This document shows positions 1 through 8,853 of a stretch of DNA of 64,000 nucleotides, in pieces (the first letter of the stretch is position 1; every line of letters begins with the position of its first letter). The DNA comes from Paenibacillus castaneae. Lineage in GTDB: Bacteria; Bacillota; Bacilli; Paenibacillales; Paenibacillaceae. The DNA lies in NCBI RefSeq assembly GCF_002884445.1, contig NZ_KZ614144.1:96272-160271 (forward strand). The letters are read 5' to 3'. The notes under the pieces are model-generated. The model ran no database searches. It was not told where the DNA came from and worked only from the letters and a program-made list of their open reading frames with translations. Both the position numbers and the translations under genes were made by a program.

Positions 1-373
1 AGTCGTAACCAGGGAACTGGTTGCGAATAATAGCAGAATTCGTAGCCGCTGCTTGTGCAATAATGACATCGCGGATCTTCACGTCATGTTGGATCGCACC
101 GCATGTTCCAATGCGAACCAAATTTTTGGCGCCATAATCTTTAATTAATTCATGAATATAAATCGAAGCAGAAGGCATGCCCATTCCTGTGCCTTGAATC
201 GATACGCGGTTTCCTTTGTACGTTCCAGTGAAACCGAGCATACCACGAACATTATTGTAACAAACAGCACCTTCTAGGAAGGTCTCGGCAATATATTTTG
301 CACGTAATGGATCACCAGGCAACAAAACTGATTCTGCAATTTCTCCAACTTGCGCTTCGATATGAAAACTCAT
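1..373 (-). CDS. deoD: Purine nucleoside phosphorylase DeoD, N-terminal part (cut by window edge)
   Basis: About 124 N-terminal residues are visible; the rest lies beyond the left edge. The protein cleaves purine (deoxy)nucleosides with phosphate to free base and (deoxy)ribose-1-phosphate in the cytoplasm. Family signs are the N-terminal IEAQ segment, [16 protein letters not shown], and the [16 protein letters not shown] segment with RIGTCGAI, typical of the hexameric PNP family. The ATG at 373 is preceded by GGAGG at good spacing. A Crp/Fnr-type operator lies about 100 bp upstream (476-491). Neighbours are deoB and nucleoside transporters, so this is salvage. Very sure of family; the C-terminus is not visible. 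Confidence 0.95.
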   Translation of the reverse strand, partial: MSFHIEAQVGEIAESVLLPGDPLRAKYIAETFLEGAVCYNNVRGMLGFTGTYKGNRVSIQGTGMGMPSASIYIHELIKDYGAKNLVRIGTCGAIQHDVKIRDVIIAQAAATNSAIIRNQFPGYD

Positions 374-475
374 GTCAATGTCCTCCGATAGTTGTATAGT
401 TTTCCACACATATGATTTCCCCATTAGAATATCACGTTATAAATTTCCATGATGTTAATGAGATAACCCGATTTG

Positions 476-491
476 TGTGAACTAGTTCACA
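476..491. promoter_or_regulatory. Perfect CRP/FNR-type operator TGTGA-N6-TCACA
   Basis: The sequence TGTGAACTAGTTCACA is a perfect 16-bp palindrome matching the Crp/Fnr family consensus. It lies between the 3' end of the Crp/Fnr-type gene (stop at 558) and deoD (start 373). A possible minus-strand promoter downstream of it, TTAACA with a TGATAT-like -10 at about 429-434, would place the site centre near -61, a position used by class I activation. The site is seen; its binding protein and the promoter are inferred. Confidence 0.7.
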
Positions 492-557
492 AAATAACCG
501 TTAGCGTGGTTACGGAAGTATAGCGCTGCCATTTGATATATTGGGTGCACAACAAAT

Positions 558-1274
558 TTAACTATGATACCACTTGCGAAGCGTTGGGAATTCTTCGGTT
601 TCATTGCAAATCACTTCTAACAATTTCATATCAAGGAGGTAAAAATATTTTCCGCGAATATCGATCAGTCCTTCATTCTGAAAATCACCAAGTGTTTTGG
701 AGATCGATTCTCTAGTGACTCCAAGCATGTTGGCGAGTAGGGATTGATTAATTTTAATTTCGATTTTGTAACCGTTATCAGAAGATGTTCCAAAGTTATA
801 GTAGAGATCCATTAGAAGATTAGCGACTTTGCCTCTAACGTCATAGAAGGTTAAATAACGAATCATACGATTAAGCATACGGGTTCGATCAACGAGTATT
901 TTGTAAGCTTTTCTTAACACCGATGGATGTTTATCAATAATGTTCAGGAAGTCTTGCTTAGACAAAATCCAAACGGATACGTTCTCGAGCGCCTCAATGG
1001 AAGAAATCCGATGTTTATCGCTGGATAAGGCTTCTACTTCTCCTAAGATATCGCCGGCGGTCGTAATACTAAGGACGACTTCTTTTCCTTCATACATGCG
1101 ATAAACCTTAACCATGCCTGAACGCAGGAGAAAAACCTCATCACTCAAATCATTCTCAAACATGAAAATATGATTCTTTTTGAAATGGCGTTCCTTGAGT
1201 AAAGGGGTTATATGTTGAAGTTCATCCTCAGGAATATCGGAGAAGATTGAGATGTCGGAGATTTTGTTAATCAT
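558..1274 (-). CDS. Crp/Fnr family transcriptional regulator
   Basis: A cytoplasmic DNA-binding regulator of about 238 residues. The N-terminal half (about residues 4-120) is a cyclic-nucleotide-binding-type beta barrel, with GDILGEVEAL corresponding to the phosphate-binding cassette. The C-terminal part has a Crp-type winged helix (LANMLGVTRESISKTL as recognition region). Only one cysteine near the C-terminus is visible, so an FNR-type iron-sulfur cluster is unlikely. I chose the ATG at 1274 because AAAGGAAG precedes it at 7-8 nt; an upstream in-frame ATG at 1292 has no such site. The gene is divergent from deoB, and a perfect family operator lies just past its 3' end in front of deoD. The ligand is unknown. 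Confidence 0.9.
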   Translation of the reverse strand: MINKISDISIFSDIPEDELQHITPLLKERHFKKNHIFMFENDLSDEVFLLRSGMVKVYRMYEGKEVVLSITTAGDILGEVEALSSDKHRISSIEALENVSVWILSKQDFLNIIDKHPSVLRKAYKILVDRTRMLNRMIRYLTFYDVRGKVANLLMDLYYNFGTSSDNGYKIEIKINQSLLANMLGVTRESISKTLGDFQNEGLIDIRGKYFYLLDMKLLEVICNETEEFPTLRKWYHS

Positions 1275-1414
1275 GAGCACGCTTCCTTTCACATTTCAAT
1301 AGCTAAGCATCCTTTAGTTATAGGATGGTGAAGTAACTAGAGGATTATTCTAACATGATTTGAGGGGAATTTAGCAAAGCTGTGTGACAATTTATTTAGA
1401 ATCGAGGAAGCGGG

Positions 1415-2599
1415 ATGAAATACGATCGTATTAGCGTGATTGTATTAGATAGTGTTGGCATCGGTGCATTACCGGACGCCCACGTCTATGGAGATGTAGG
1501 CAGTCATACTTTGGGCCATATATGCGAGCAAGTACCGACCATGAAATTACCCCATCTTGCTGCTCTGGGTCTTGGCTGCATTGCACCGCTTGAAACGATC
1601 CCAGCAGTAGACAAGCCTCTAGCTTGTTATGGCAAGATGGGAGAGGTTTCAGTAGGGAAGGATACAATGACGGGCCATTGGGAGCTGATGGGATTAAAGG
1701 TAGAAGTGCCTTTTCAAGTATATCCGGGTGGATTCCCTGCGGAATTGATTGAGAGATTCGAGGAAATGACAGGCCGTAAGGTGATTGGGAACAAGGCTTC
1801 CTCGGGAACAGACATACTGGAACAGTACGGAGAAGAGCAGCTCCGAACGGGGGCGTGGATTGTTTATACTTCGGCTGACAGCGTATTCCAAATCGCAGCA
1901 CACGAGGCTGTAATTCCGTTAGAAGAGCTGTATCGTGCATGTGAAATAGCACGTGAGTTAACCTTGAACGATCCCTATGTAGTTGGACGTATCATCGCGA
2001 GACCTTACGTCGGTGAGCCAGGCAATTACAAACGTACGCCAAATCGACATGACTATGCGCTTGAACCTTTTGGAGAAACGGTGCTTGATCATCTCAAGCA
2101 TGATGGTTACGCTGTCATCTCCGTTGGGAAAATAAATGATATTTTCACTGGACATGGCATTAATGAATCCTATCCAACAAAGAGCAATTTAGATGGTATT
2201 GAGACAACCCTTAAACTGCTGAAGCGTTCGTTTAAAGGAATGTTATTTACGAACCTTGTAGATTTTGACTCGTTATACGGTCATCGTCGTGACCCGGAAG
2301 GGTATGCTGCATGTCTGGAAGAGTTCGATCACTATTTACCTGAACTCATGAAGCATACAGGGGAGAGGGACTTACTCATTATTACGGCTGATCATGGCAA
2401 TGACCCGACCTGGCCGGGAACCGACCATACTCGGGAATACGTTCCGATCTTGATTTATAACCCTCTTCTTGCGAAAGAAACGGTTTCTATCGGTACAAGA
2501 AATACATTTGCTGATTTAGCTGCTACTATTGCAGACAATTTCCAAGTTACTGAACCTCATATCGGCACTAGCTTCTTAGCGTTGTTAGAGAGGAAGTAG
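1415..2599 (+). CDS. deoB: Phosphopentomutase DeoB
   Basis: Interconverts (deoxy)ribose-1-phosphate and (deoxy)ribose-5-phosphate, the step after nucleoside phosphorylase. The 394-residue length fits the family. Alkaline-phosphatase-superfamily metal motifs are visible: VLDSVGIGALPDA at the N-terminus, the GKDTMTGHWELMG segment with the phosphorylated Thr, and the C-terminal ITADHGNDPT and GTDHTREYVPIL with metal-binding Asp and His. The start ATG at 1415 follows GAGGAAGCGGG. It lies divergent from the Crp/Fnr gene and 56 bp before the nucleoside-binding lipoprotein, so it probably opens a salvage operon. Confidence 0.96.
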   Translation: MKYDRISVIVLDSVGIGALPDAHVYGDVGSHTLGHICEQVPTMKLPHLAALGLGCIAPLETIPAVDKPLACYGKMGEVSVGKDTMTGHWELMGLKVEVPFQVYPGGFPAELIERFEEMTGRKVIGNKASSGTDILEQYGEEQLRTGAWIVYTSADSVFQIAAHEAVIPLEELYRACEIARELTLNDPYVVGRIIARPYVGEPGNYKRTPNRHDYALEPFGETVLDHLKHDGYAVISVGKINDIFTGHGINESYPTKSNLDGIETTLKLLKRSFKGMLFTNLVDFDSLYGHRRDPEGYAACLEEFDHYLPELMKHTGERDLLIITADHGNDPTWPGTDHTREYVPILIYNPLLAKETVSIGTRNTFADLAATIADNFQVTEPHIGTSFLALLERK

Positions 2600-2655
2600 C
2601 AGGTTGAACAAGCAAGGCACACTATTAAGCAAGCACATTCTGGGAGGTATTCACG

Positions 2656-3711
2656 ATGAAAAGATGGATGAAAGCAGTATTTCCTTTATTACTCATATGT
2701 ACAATCGCTCTAACTGCATGTGGGCAATCCGGCAGCAATAAAAGCGAGCCGGATCAAGGCAACAATGCCAACGAAGCTGCGGGTAATGCCAATAAACTTA
2801 AGAAGCTTAGAGTCGGTATGGTAACTGACCTTGGAAGCGTTAATGATAAATCTTTTAACCAAAGCGCATGGGAAGCCTTGCAGCAATTGAAAAAAGATTA
2901 TGGTTTTGATGTGAAATATTTAGAACCGAAAACAGACGCGGACGTTGAGCCGAACCTTAATCAATTCGTTAAAGCTAACTATGATTTAACGTGGGCAACT
3001 GCTTTTACATTAGCAGATGCGGTAACACAGCTGTCCAAAGAAAATCCGAATTCAATGTTTGGGATTGTAGATTCCGATCTCGTATTGCCGAATGTGGCAG
3101 CGGTTTCTTTTAAGGAGCAAGAAGGCGCATATCTAGTAGGCGTGATCGCAGGTTTAACGACCAAAACAAACAAAATTGGCTTTATTGGCGGTATGGATAT
3201 TCCCGTTATTAAACGATTTGAGGCTGGATTCCGTGCAGGCATTACAGCTGTAAACCCAGATGCGAAATTGATTGTTAACTACACAGGGCTATTCAACCGT
3301 GTAGACATGGGTAAATCTGCAGCTTCTACAATGTATAACGACGGGGCAGATATCATTTTCCACGCAGCAGGCTTAACTGGTAATGGCGTGTTTAATGAAG
3401 CTAAAGAGCGCAATAGCAAAGGAGGAAAAGTATGGGTGATTGGAGTCGATAAGGACCAATCCTTGACCTTTGGCGACGATGTGACATTAACCTCCATGAT
3501 CAAAAAAGTGGATGAAGCGGTATATCAAATTTCCAAAAGCTTAGCTGAAGGCCAATTCCCAGCTGGTAAAGTGACATTAATGGGTCTGAAAGAAAAAGGC
3601 GTTGATATTGCACCAACTTCGAATAAGAATGTCGCGCCAGAAGTACTTGCCAAAGTAGAAGAATATCGTGAAAAAATTATTAAAGGTGATATTGTCGTAC
3701 CAGAGAAATAA
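2656..3711 (+). CDS. nupN: BMP-family nucleoside-binding lipoprotein (NupN-like)
   Basis: Substrate-binding lipoprotein of an ABC importer, anchored outside the cytoplasmic membrane. Residues 1-22 form a type II signal peptide with lipobox LTAC (Cys22), followed by a Ser/Asn-rich linker. The body is the BMP family (PnrA/TmpC-like): VGMVTDLGSVNDKSFNQSAWEAL near the start of the mature part, and GFIGGMDIPVIKRFEAGFRAG. The 351-residue length is normal. It is followed by an ATPase and two permeases, the arrangement of the guanosine importer NupNOPQ of B. subtilis (formerly YufNOPQ). The exact nucleoside preference is inferred. Confidence 0.93.
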   Translation: MKRWMKAVFPLLLICTIALTACGQSGSNKSEPDQGNNANEAAGNANKLKKLRVGMVTDLGSVNDKSFNQSAWEALQQLKKDYGFDVKYLEPKTDADVEPNLNQFVKANYDLTWATAFTLADAVTQLSKENPNSMFGIVDSDLVLPNVAAVSFKEQEGAYLVGVIAGLTTKTNKIGFIGGMDIPVIKRFEAGFRAGITAVNPDAKLIVNYTGLFNRVDMGKSAASTMYNDGADIIFHAAGLTGNGVFNEAKERNSKGGKVWVIGVDKDQSLTFGDDVTLTSMIKKVDEAVYQISKSLAEGQFPAGKVTLMGLKEKGVDIAPTSNKNVAPEVLAKVEEYREKIIKGDIVVPEK

Positions 3712-3722
3712 AGGCAATTTCG

Positions 3723-3750
3723 TCCCCTGTCATTTGAATATGACGGGGGA
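3723..3750 (+). other. Intra-operon hairpin between nupN and nupO
   Basis: TCCCCTGTCAT (3723-3733) and ATGACGGGGGA (3740-3750) form an 11-bp stem with one mismatch and a short loop. No T-run follows, so it is not a simple terminator. Hairpins at this place often stabilise the transcript of the binding protein so it is made in excess over the ATPase and permeases; that role is inferred. Confidence 0.55.
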
Positions 3751-3773
3751 TAGGAATTTAAGGAGGGGTCCGT

Positions 3774-5309
3774 GTGACTAAGGCAGATATTGCGTTGGAG
3801 CTGAAAGGAATCACTAAGAGATTCTCTGGGGTAGTGGCCAACGATTCGATTAGTTTTCAATTAAAACGCGGAGAAATTCATGCTTTGCTTGGAGAGAATG
3901 GAGCGGGAAAGTCCACCTTGATGAGTATCGTTTTCGGATTATATCAGCCTGATGAAGGTGAGATTTATGTAAACGGGAATCCAGTATGGATGGATAGCCC
4001 AAACAAGGCGATAGATCTTGGAATTGGAATGGTGCATCAGCATTTCAAATTGGTAGAGCCTTTCACGGTAACAGAAAATATCATTCTTGGAATGGAACCG
4101 AAGAAGGGTGTAAGAATCGATATTAAAGGGGCCAGCAGAAAGGTAAAGGAACTATCGGAACAATATAAGCTGGATGTCGATCCAATGGCAACGATTGAAT
4201 CGATTAGTGTAGGCATGCAGCAGCGCGTAGAAATTATTAAGACGCTCTACCGCGGCGCTGACATTCTGATCTTTGATGAGCCAACTGCGGTTCTAACGCC
4301 GCAAGAGATCAGTGAGCTGCTGGAGATTATGAAGCGCTTAGTTGCAGAAGGCAAGTCGATCGTTCTGATTACCCATAAGCTGAAAGAGATTATGGAGATC
4401 GCAGATAGCTGCACCATTATTCGTCGGGGCAAGGTCATTGAAACGGTCGAAGTGGCTAAGACCAATCCACAGCAGTTAGCAGAGAAGATGGTAGGGAAGG
4501 CAGTCAACTTCAAGACAGAGAAACAAAAGGCTAAGCCTCAAGAAGCATTACTGGAAGTAAATGATTTGGTAGTTAAGGGCGCTGGTGGAACTCATGCGAT
4601 TGATAAGCTCTCCTTCTCCGTTCGAGCTGGTGAGATTGTCGGTATTGCAGGGGTAGACGGGAATGGCCAGACGGAGCTAATTGAAGCTATAACCGGTATG
4701 TGTACGATTCATTCAGGAGAAATTTTGTTAAAAGGCAAACGTATTACGAATCAATCGCCGCGTATGATCTCTGAATCGGGCATGTCCCATATTCCTCAGG
4801 ATCGCCATAAACATGGACTCGTTCTGGACTTTACTGTCAGTGAAAATACGGTGTTACAAACCTACTATCATCCAGAAATTAATCAGCATGGCTTCATCAA
4901 TACAAAGGCTAGGGATGCGATGGCGACTCGTTTAGTACAGGAATTTGATGTGCGTACTTCAGGGATTGATGCGAAGGTTCGCTCCATGTCCGGAGGAAAC
5001 CAACAAAAAGTTATTATTGCACGCGAAATCGATAAAAATCCGCAGGTTATGATCGCAGCTCAACCCACACGAGGCCTTGATGTAGGTGCGATTGAGTTTG
5101 TTCATCAACAATTAATAGCGCAGCGAGATCAAGGAAAGGCAGTACTGCTTGTATCATTTGAGCTGGAAGAAATTTTAAATGTGGCTGATCGTATTCTAGT
5201 TCTCTTCGGTGGACAAATCGTCGGTGAAACGACGCCTGAAACAACAAATGATCAGGAATTAGGATTAATGATGGCTGGTAAGCATGAAGGGAATGACTCG
5301 AATGAATAA
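3774..5309 (+). CDS. nupO: Nucleoside ABC transporter ATP-binding protein (NupO-like)
   Basis: Cytoplasmic ATPase with two fused ABC domains (511 residues). The first has Walker A GENGAGKST and signature SVGMQQR; the second has a degenerate P-loop GVDGNGQTE and signature SGGNQQKV, as in sugar/nucleoside ABC ATPases of the RbsA/YufO type. Walker B regions are LIFDEPTAVLTP and MIAAQPTRGLDVG. It starts at GTG 3774, preceded by AAGGAGGGG. It overlaps the next permease gene by 8 nt, so the genes are co-transcribed and translationally coupled. Confidence 0.94.
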   Translation: MTKADIALELKGITKRFSGVVANDSISFQLKRGEIHALLGENGAGKSTLMSIVFGLYQPDEGEIYVNGNPVWMDSPNKAIDLGIGMVHQHFKLVEPFTVTENIILGMEPKKGVRIDIKGASRKVKELSEQYKLDVDPMATIESISVGMQQRVEIIKTLYRGADILIFDEPTAVLTPQEISELLEIMKRLVAEGKSIVLITHKLKEIMEIADSCTIIRRGKVIETVEVAKTNPQQLAEKMVGKAVNFKTEKQKAKPQEALLEVNDLVVKGAGGTHAIDKLSFSVRAGEIVGIAGVDGNGQTELIEAITGMCTIHSGEILLKGKRITNQSPRMISESGMSHIPQDRHKHGLVLDFTVSENTVLQTYYHPEINQHGFINTKARDAMATRLVQEFDVRTSGIDAKVRSMSGGNQQKVIIAREIDKNPQVMIAAQPTRGLDVGAIEFVHQQLIAQRDQGKAVLLVSFELEEILNVADRILVLFGGQIVGETTPETTNDQELGLMMAGKHEGNDSNE

Positions 5310-6372
5310 AGTAATGAGCATTTTCAAAAATACTGCTGTGGTGACCCCATTTGTTGCCATCATTATCGGCTTGTTATTAGGCGCAATTATTATGTTGATT
5401 GGCGGATATGATCCGATTCTGGCTTATGAATCATTAATTATAAAAATTTTTGGAAGCAGCTATGATTTTGGTGAAGCTTTGCGCACGATCGTACCTCTCA
5501 TTATGAGTGGCTTGGCCGTAGCAATCGCATTTCGATCAGGTATGTTCAATATCGGAGTAGACGGCCAAATTATTATGGGTTCATTAGGTGCGCTGATTGT
5601 CGGTACACAGCTTAGTCTCCCGCCGCTTCTACATGCACTTACTGCGATTATCTTTGGCGCTTTACTTGGGGGAATGTGGGGAGCGCTTGTAGGCTATATT
5701 AAGGCAAAAAGGGGTATCAATGAGGTTATTACCTGCATTATGCTTAATTTTATCGCCCTTTATATTAGTCATATCGTGATACGCACATATATGCCGCAGG
5801 CTGGCACGCAGCGGTCTGAAATGATTCACAGCTCTGCAAGCATTCAAATTGGCTGGCTCTCTGAATTAATGGGCGGCGCGCGCATCCATTGGGGTTTCCT
5901 CATTGCCATCCTTGCGGTTATTTTCTACCATATTTATTTAAACAAAACGAAATGGGGCTATGAGCTGCGCGCGGTCGGACTTAATCCTCATGCTGCCAAA
6001 TATGCGGGGATGAAGGTTCCAAATGTGATGGTTCGTACAATGTTCATCTCAGGCGTGTTCGGCGGCTTAGTTGGAACCTTTGAAGTATTAGGGGTGTTTA
6101 AGTATATCGCGATCAACTCTGTTACATCGGGTCTTGGTTTTGACGGAATTGCCGTTTCTTTGCTTGGTGGAAACACTGCGCTTGGTGTATTGCTCTCGGC
6201 AGCCTTAATTGGGGGGCTTACCTATGGTTCACAAGGCATGAGCTTTGGCGCAGAAGTGCCTGGTGAGATCATTCGTATGGTTATTGCATTCATCATCTTC
6301 TTTGTTGCCGCACCCGGAATTGTAAGGCTGTTCCTCAAACCACTCCAACAAAAATTAAAGAAGAAGGTGTGA
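5302..6372 (+). CDS. nupP: Nucleoside ABC transporter permease (NupP-like)
   Basis: Integral membrane permease with about 8-10 hydrophobic segments. The segments AFRSGMFNIGVDGQIIMG and LRAVGLNPHAAKYAGM (cytoplasmic coupling region) are characteristic of branched-chain/nucleoside-type ABC permeases. Three in-frame ATGs exist at 5284, 5293 and 5302. I chose 5302 because GAAGGGA ends 9 nt before it, giving an 8-nt overlap with nupO. The second permease follows 3 nt after its stop. The pair forms the membrane channel for the nucleoside importer. Confidence 0.92.
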   Translation: MNKVMSIFKNTAVVTPFVAIIIGLLLGAIIMLIGGYDPILAYESLIIKIFGSSYDFGEALRTIVPLIMSGLAVAIAFRSGMFNIGVDGQIIMGSLGALIVGTQLSLPPLLHALTAIIFGALLGGMWGALVGYIKAKRGINEVITCIMLNFIALYISHIVIRTYMPQAGTQRSEMIHSSASIQIGWLSELMGGARIHWGFLIAILAVIFYHIYLNKTKWGYELRAVGLNPHAAKYAGMKVPNVMVRTMFISGVFGGLVGTFEVLGVFKYIAINSVTSGLGFDGIAVSLLGGNTALGVLLSAALIGGLTYGSQGMSFGAEVPGEIIRMVIAFIIFFVAAPGIVRLFLKPLQQKLKKKV

Positions 6373-6375
6373 TTT

Positions 6376-7329
6376 ATGGAGATTATCGGCAATCTTCTTA
6401 ATGGTACGCTCGTATTCTCTACGGCATTTATCTTCGCTGCACTCGGTGGACTCATGTCAGAACGCTCGGGCGTCATTAATATTGGCCTTGAAGGATTTAT
6501 GATATCGGGAGCCTTCTTCTCCGCGATAACGGCTTATTACGCAGAAATGGCGGGGTTTGGAAGCTTTTCTCCATGGCTGGGATTAATCGGAGCCGTCGTA
6601 TTTACAGCTATCTTCTCTAGCATTCATGCGATTGCCACGATTACGTTTAAAGCGAATCAGGTAGTAAGTGGTGTTGTGATTAATATTCTTGCTGCAAGCT
6701 CGACGTTCTTTTTGGTCAAAATGATATTTGATGGCTCAGCAGAAACGCCTCTGCTTGCGTCGGTATTTCATAAGCTGACCATTCCTTACTTGAGTAATAT
6801 TCCATTTATCGGTAATGTATTCTTTAATGCATATCCAACGACGTATATAGCGATTGCATTAGTCATCCTCCTTTATTTTGTTTTATTTAAAACCTCAACC
6901 GGTTTAAGGCTTCGTGCAGTTGGCGAGCATCCAAGCGCCGCGGATACAGTCGGGGTCAAAGTAAATCGAACTCGCTACATCGCCGTTATATTAAGCGGAT
7001 CGATTGCGGCACTCGGTGGAGCAACTATTGTTCTGACCTCGAACGGTAATTTTGCATTTAATACTATTTCGGGACAGGGGTATATTGCGCTCGCAGCACT
7101 TATTTTTGGCAAATGGAATCCAGTAGGTGTGATGCTGGCATCCTTATTCTTCGGTTTAGCCCAAGCAGTAAAGGATCAATTACAGATCTTTGAATTCGCA
7201 GCACGCATTCCGAATGAATTTTTCTATATGCTGCCTTATGTATTAACGTTAATCGTATTAATTGGGGCAGTAGGGAAAGCTCGTGCACCCAAAGCATTAG
7301 GTGAACCCTATGAGGTTGGGAAACGATGA
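6376..7329 (+). CDS. nupQ: Nucleoside ABC transporter permease (NupQ-like)
   Basis: Second membrane permease of the importer, 317 residues with about 8 membrane segments. SERSGVINIGLEGFMISGAF and LRAVGEHPSAADTVGVKV are the equivalents of the motifs in the preceding permease. It begins 3 nt after nupP with AAGAAGGTG as ribosome site and is the last gene before a strong terminator (7356-7388). Confidence 0.92.
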   Translation: MEIIGNLLNGTLVFSTAFIFAALGGLMSERSGVINIGLEGFMISGAFFSAITAYYAEMAGFGSFSPWLGLIGAVVFTAIFSSIHAIATITFKANQVVSGVVINILAASSTFFLVKMIFDGSAETPLLASVFHKLTIPYLSNIPFIGNVFFNAYPTTYIAIALVILLYFVLFKTSTGLRLRAVGEHPSAADTVGVKVNRTRYIAVILSGSIAALGGATIVLTSNGNFAFNTISGQGYIALAALIFGKWNPVGVMLASLFFGLAQAVKDQLQIFEFAARIPNEFFYMLPYVLTLIVLIGAVGKARAPKALGEPYEVGKR

Positions 7330-7355
7330 GGAGAAAACGGATTTAATCTTTCAGT

Positions 7356-7388
7356 AAGCTGGATGTCTTCAAGACCTCCAGCTTTTTC
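7356..7388 (+). terminator. Rho-independent terminator after the nup operon
   Basis: AAGCTGGA and GTCT on one arm pair with AGAC and TCCAGCTT on the other, with one bulged base on each side, followed by TTTTT. It closes the deoB-nupNOPQ transcription unit ahead of the NCS2 permease gene. Confidence 0.85.
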
Positions 7389-7428
7389 ATGGAATGAATG
7401 GTTAGGTTGAAGAATGGAGGACTCTAAA

Positions 7429-8715
7429 TTGATTAACCGATTGCAAAGGCTCTTTCATATTCAAGAAGAGAATTCGACGATACGAACCGAATTTGTTGCG
7501 GGATTAACCTCGTTTATGACAGTGGCTTATATTATTGCGGTGAATGGCGCCATCTTAAGTACAACTGGCATGCCTTATGAGGCGGCAACGATTGTCACAG
7601 TTATCTGTTCTTTTGTCGGCTGTATGCTCATGGCGCTTTGGGCGAATTCGCCATTAATTATTGTTCCGGGTATGGGGGATAACGCTTTTTTTGTTTTTAC
7701 ATTAGTATTCTCGCTAGGACTTACGTGGCAGCAAGCACTTGCTGCCGTGTTCTTGGCAGGTGTCGTATTTATGTTAACAACAGTAACCAAAGGGGCCGAT
7801 TATTTATCACGCTCGATTCCAAAATCTATGATCCATGCAATGACAGCTGGAATTGGTTTGTTTATTGCTTTTCTAGGATTAAAAAATGGGGGAATCATCG
7901 TTGCGAGTGAGGGTACATTCGTTACTTTAGCGAAATTCAGTGATCCTTATGCTTTAACGACTATACTTACCTTGTTGATTGTGCTGCCGTTATTCATGCG
8001 GAATGTGAAGGGGAGCTTCTTAATTGCGATTATTGCTGGCACTTGTATAGGTGCGCTGCTCGGTATTGTCGATTTCTCGACTTTACGCGATTTCAGTCTT
8101 TCCTTTAATGGTTATGGTGATTTGTTTTTCGCTTTGGATTTCAGCGGCATGGGCAAGCTTAATTTTTGGACTGCTGTTTTTTCATTGTCTATGGTCATTA
8201 TTTTTCAGAACATGGGAGCACAACTTGGCATGCTTCCTAATAAATCGAAGTTTAGAAAGTCGTTTCAGGCCAATTCCATCTCGGTGATCAGTGCGGGACT
8301 ATTGGGCTGCAGTCCTACGACGACAGCTGCTGAGTCAGCAACAGGTATTGCCCAAGGAGGGAGAACCGGGCTGACGTCGTTAACAACGGGCCTTCTATTT
8401 ATTCCGGCGTTATTTCTCATTCCGCTGTTTAAGATTATTCCCAATAGTGCAATTGCTCCTTTACTTATCATTGTTGGCTGTCTGATGGTACTGAGTGTGA
8501 AGGAAATTCCGTTTGGCGACTTTACAGAAGCTTTCCCGGCATACTTGATGATGGCCATTATGCCGCTTTCTTTCAGCATTGCGAATGGGATTGCATTTGG
8601 ATTCATTGCGTACCCTATTCTGAAGCTGGTTACAGGCCGGAGACAAGAAGTGTCGCTTACGATGTATGTCATTGCATTTTTCTTCCTGCTTTATTTTATA
8701 TTAGGTTCGATATAA
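7429..8715 (+). CDS. NCS2 family purine permease (guanine/hypoxanthine type)
   Basis: Membrane transporter of about 430 residues with 12-14 hydrophobic segments, member of the AzgA/PbuG/PbuO branch of NCS2 (nucleobase-cation symport). Typical parts are GLTSFMTVAYIIAVNG near the N-terminus, PGMGDNAFF, and the C-terminal CSPTTTAAESATGIAQGGRTGL segment. An ATG exists at 7414, but the only good ribosome site, GGAGG at 7416-7420, overlaps it and sits 8 nt before TTG 7429, so I prefer the TTG. It completes the salvage block; no purine riboswitch is visible upstream. Confidence 0.9.
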   Translation: MINRLQRLFHIQEENSTIRTEFVAGLTSFMTVAYIIAVNGAILSTTGMPYEAATIVTVICSFVGCMLMALWANSPLIIVPGMGDNAFFVFTLVFSLGLTWQQALAAVFLAGVVFMLTTVTKGADYLSRSIPKSMIHAMTAGIGLFIAFLGLKNGGIIVASEGTFVTLAKFSDPYALTTILTLLIVLPLFMRNVKGSFLIAIIAGTCIGALLGIVDFSTLRDFSLSFNGYGDLFFALDFSGMGKLNFWTAVFSLSMVIIFQNMGAQLGMLPNKSKFRKSFQANSISVISAGLLGCSPTTTAAESATGIAQGGRTGLTSLTTGLLFIPALFLIPLFKIIPNSAIAPLLIIVGCLMVLSVKEIPFGDFTEAFPAYLMMAIMPLSFSIANGIAFGFIAYPILKLVTGRRQEVSLTMYVIAFFFLLYFILGSI

Positions 8716-8725
8716 AGAGCTTATT

Positions 8726-8749
8726 AAATGATGCATTTTATCATTTTTT
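8726..8749 (+). terminator. Weak A/T-rich terminator candidate after the purine permease
   Basis: AAATGAT and ATCATTT form a 7-bp A/T-rich stem with a 7-nt loop, followed by more Ts. Stability would be low, so termination here is only a candidate. Confidence 0.4.
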
Positions 8750-8853
8750 GTCGAGAAACCATTGTGTGAAGGGTCGAAAGAGCAGGATTTAGCGATTGTT
8801 AAAGCGAATGGCTATTAAGACCATGAGCTTGAATCGCTGAGGAGTGAAGTTTT

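Noticed and set aside
7330..7413. Purine riboswitch before the NCS2 permease
   Set aside because: Only a terminator hairpin is present; the conserved purine-riboswitch core is not.
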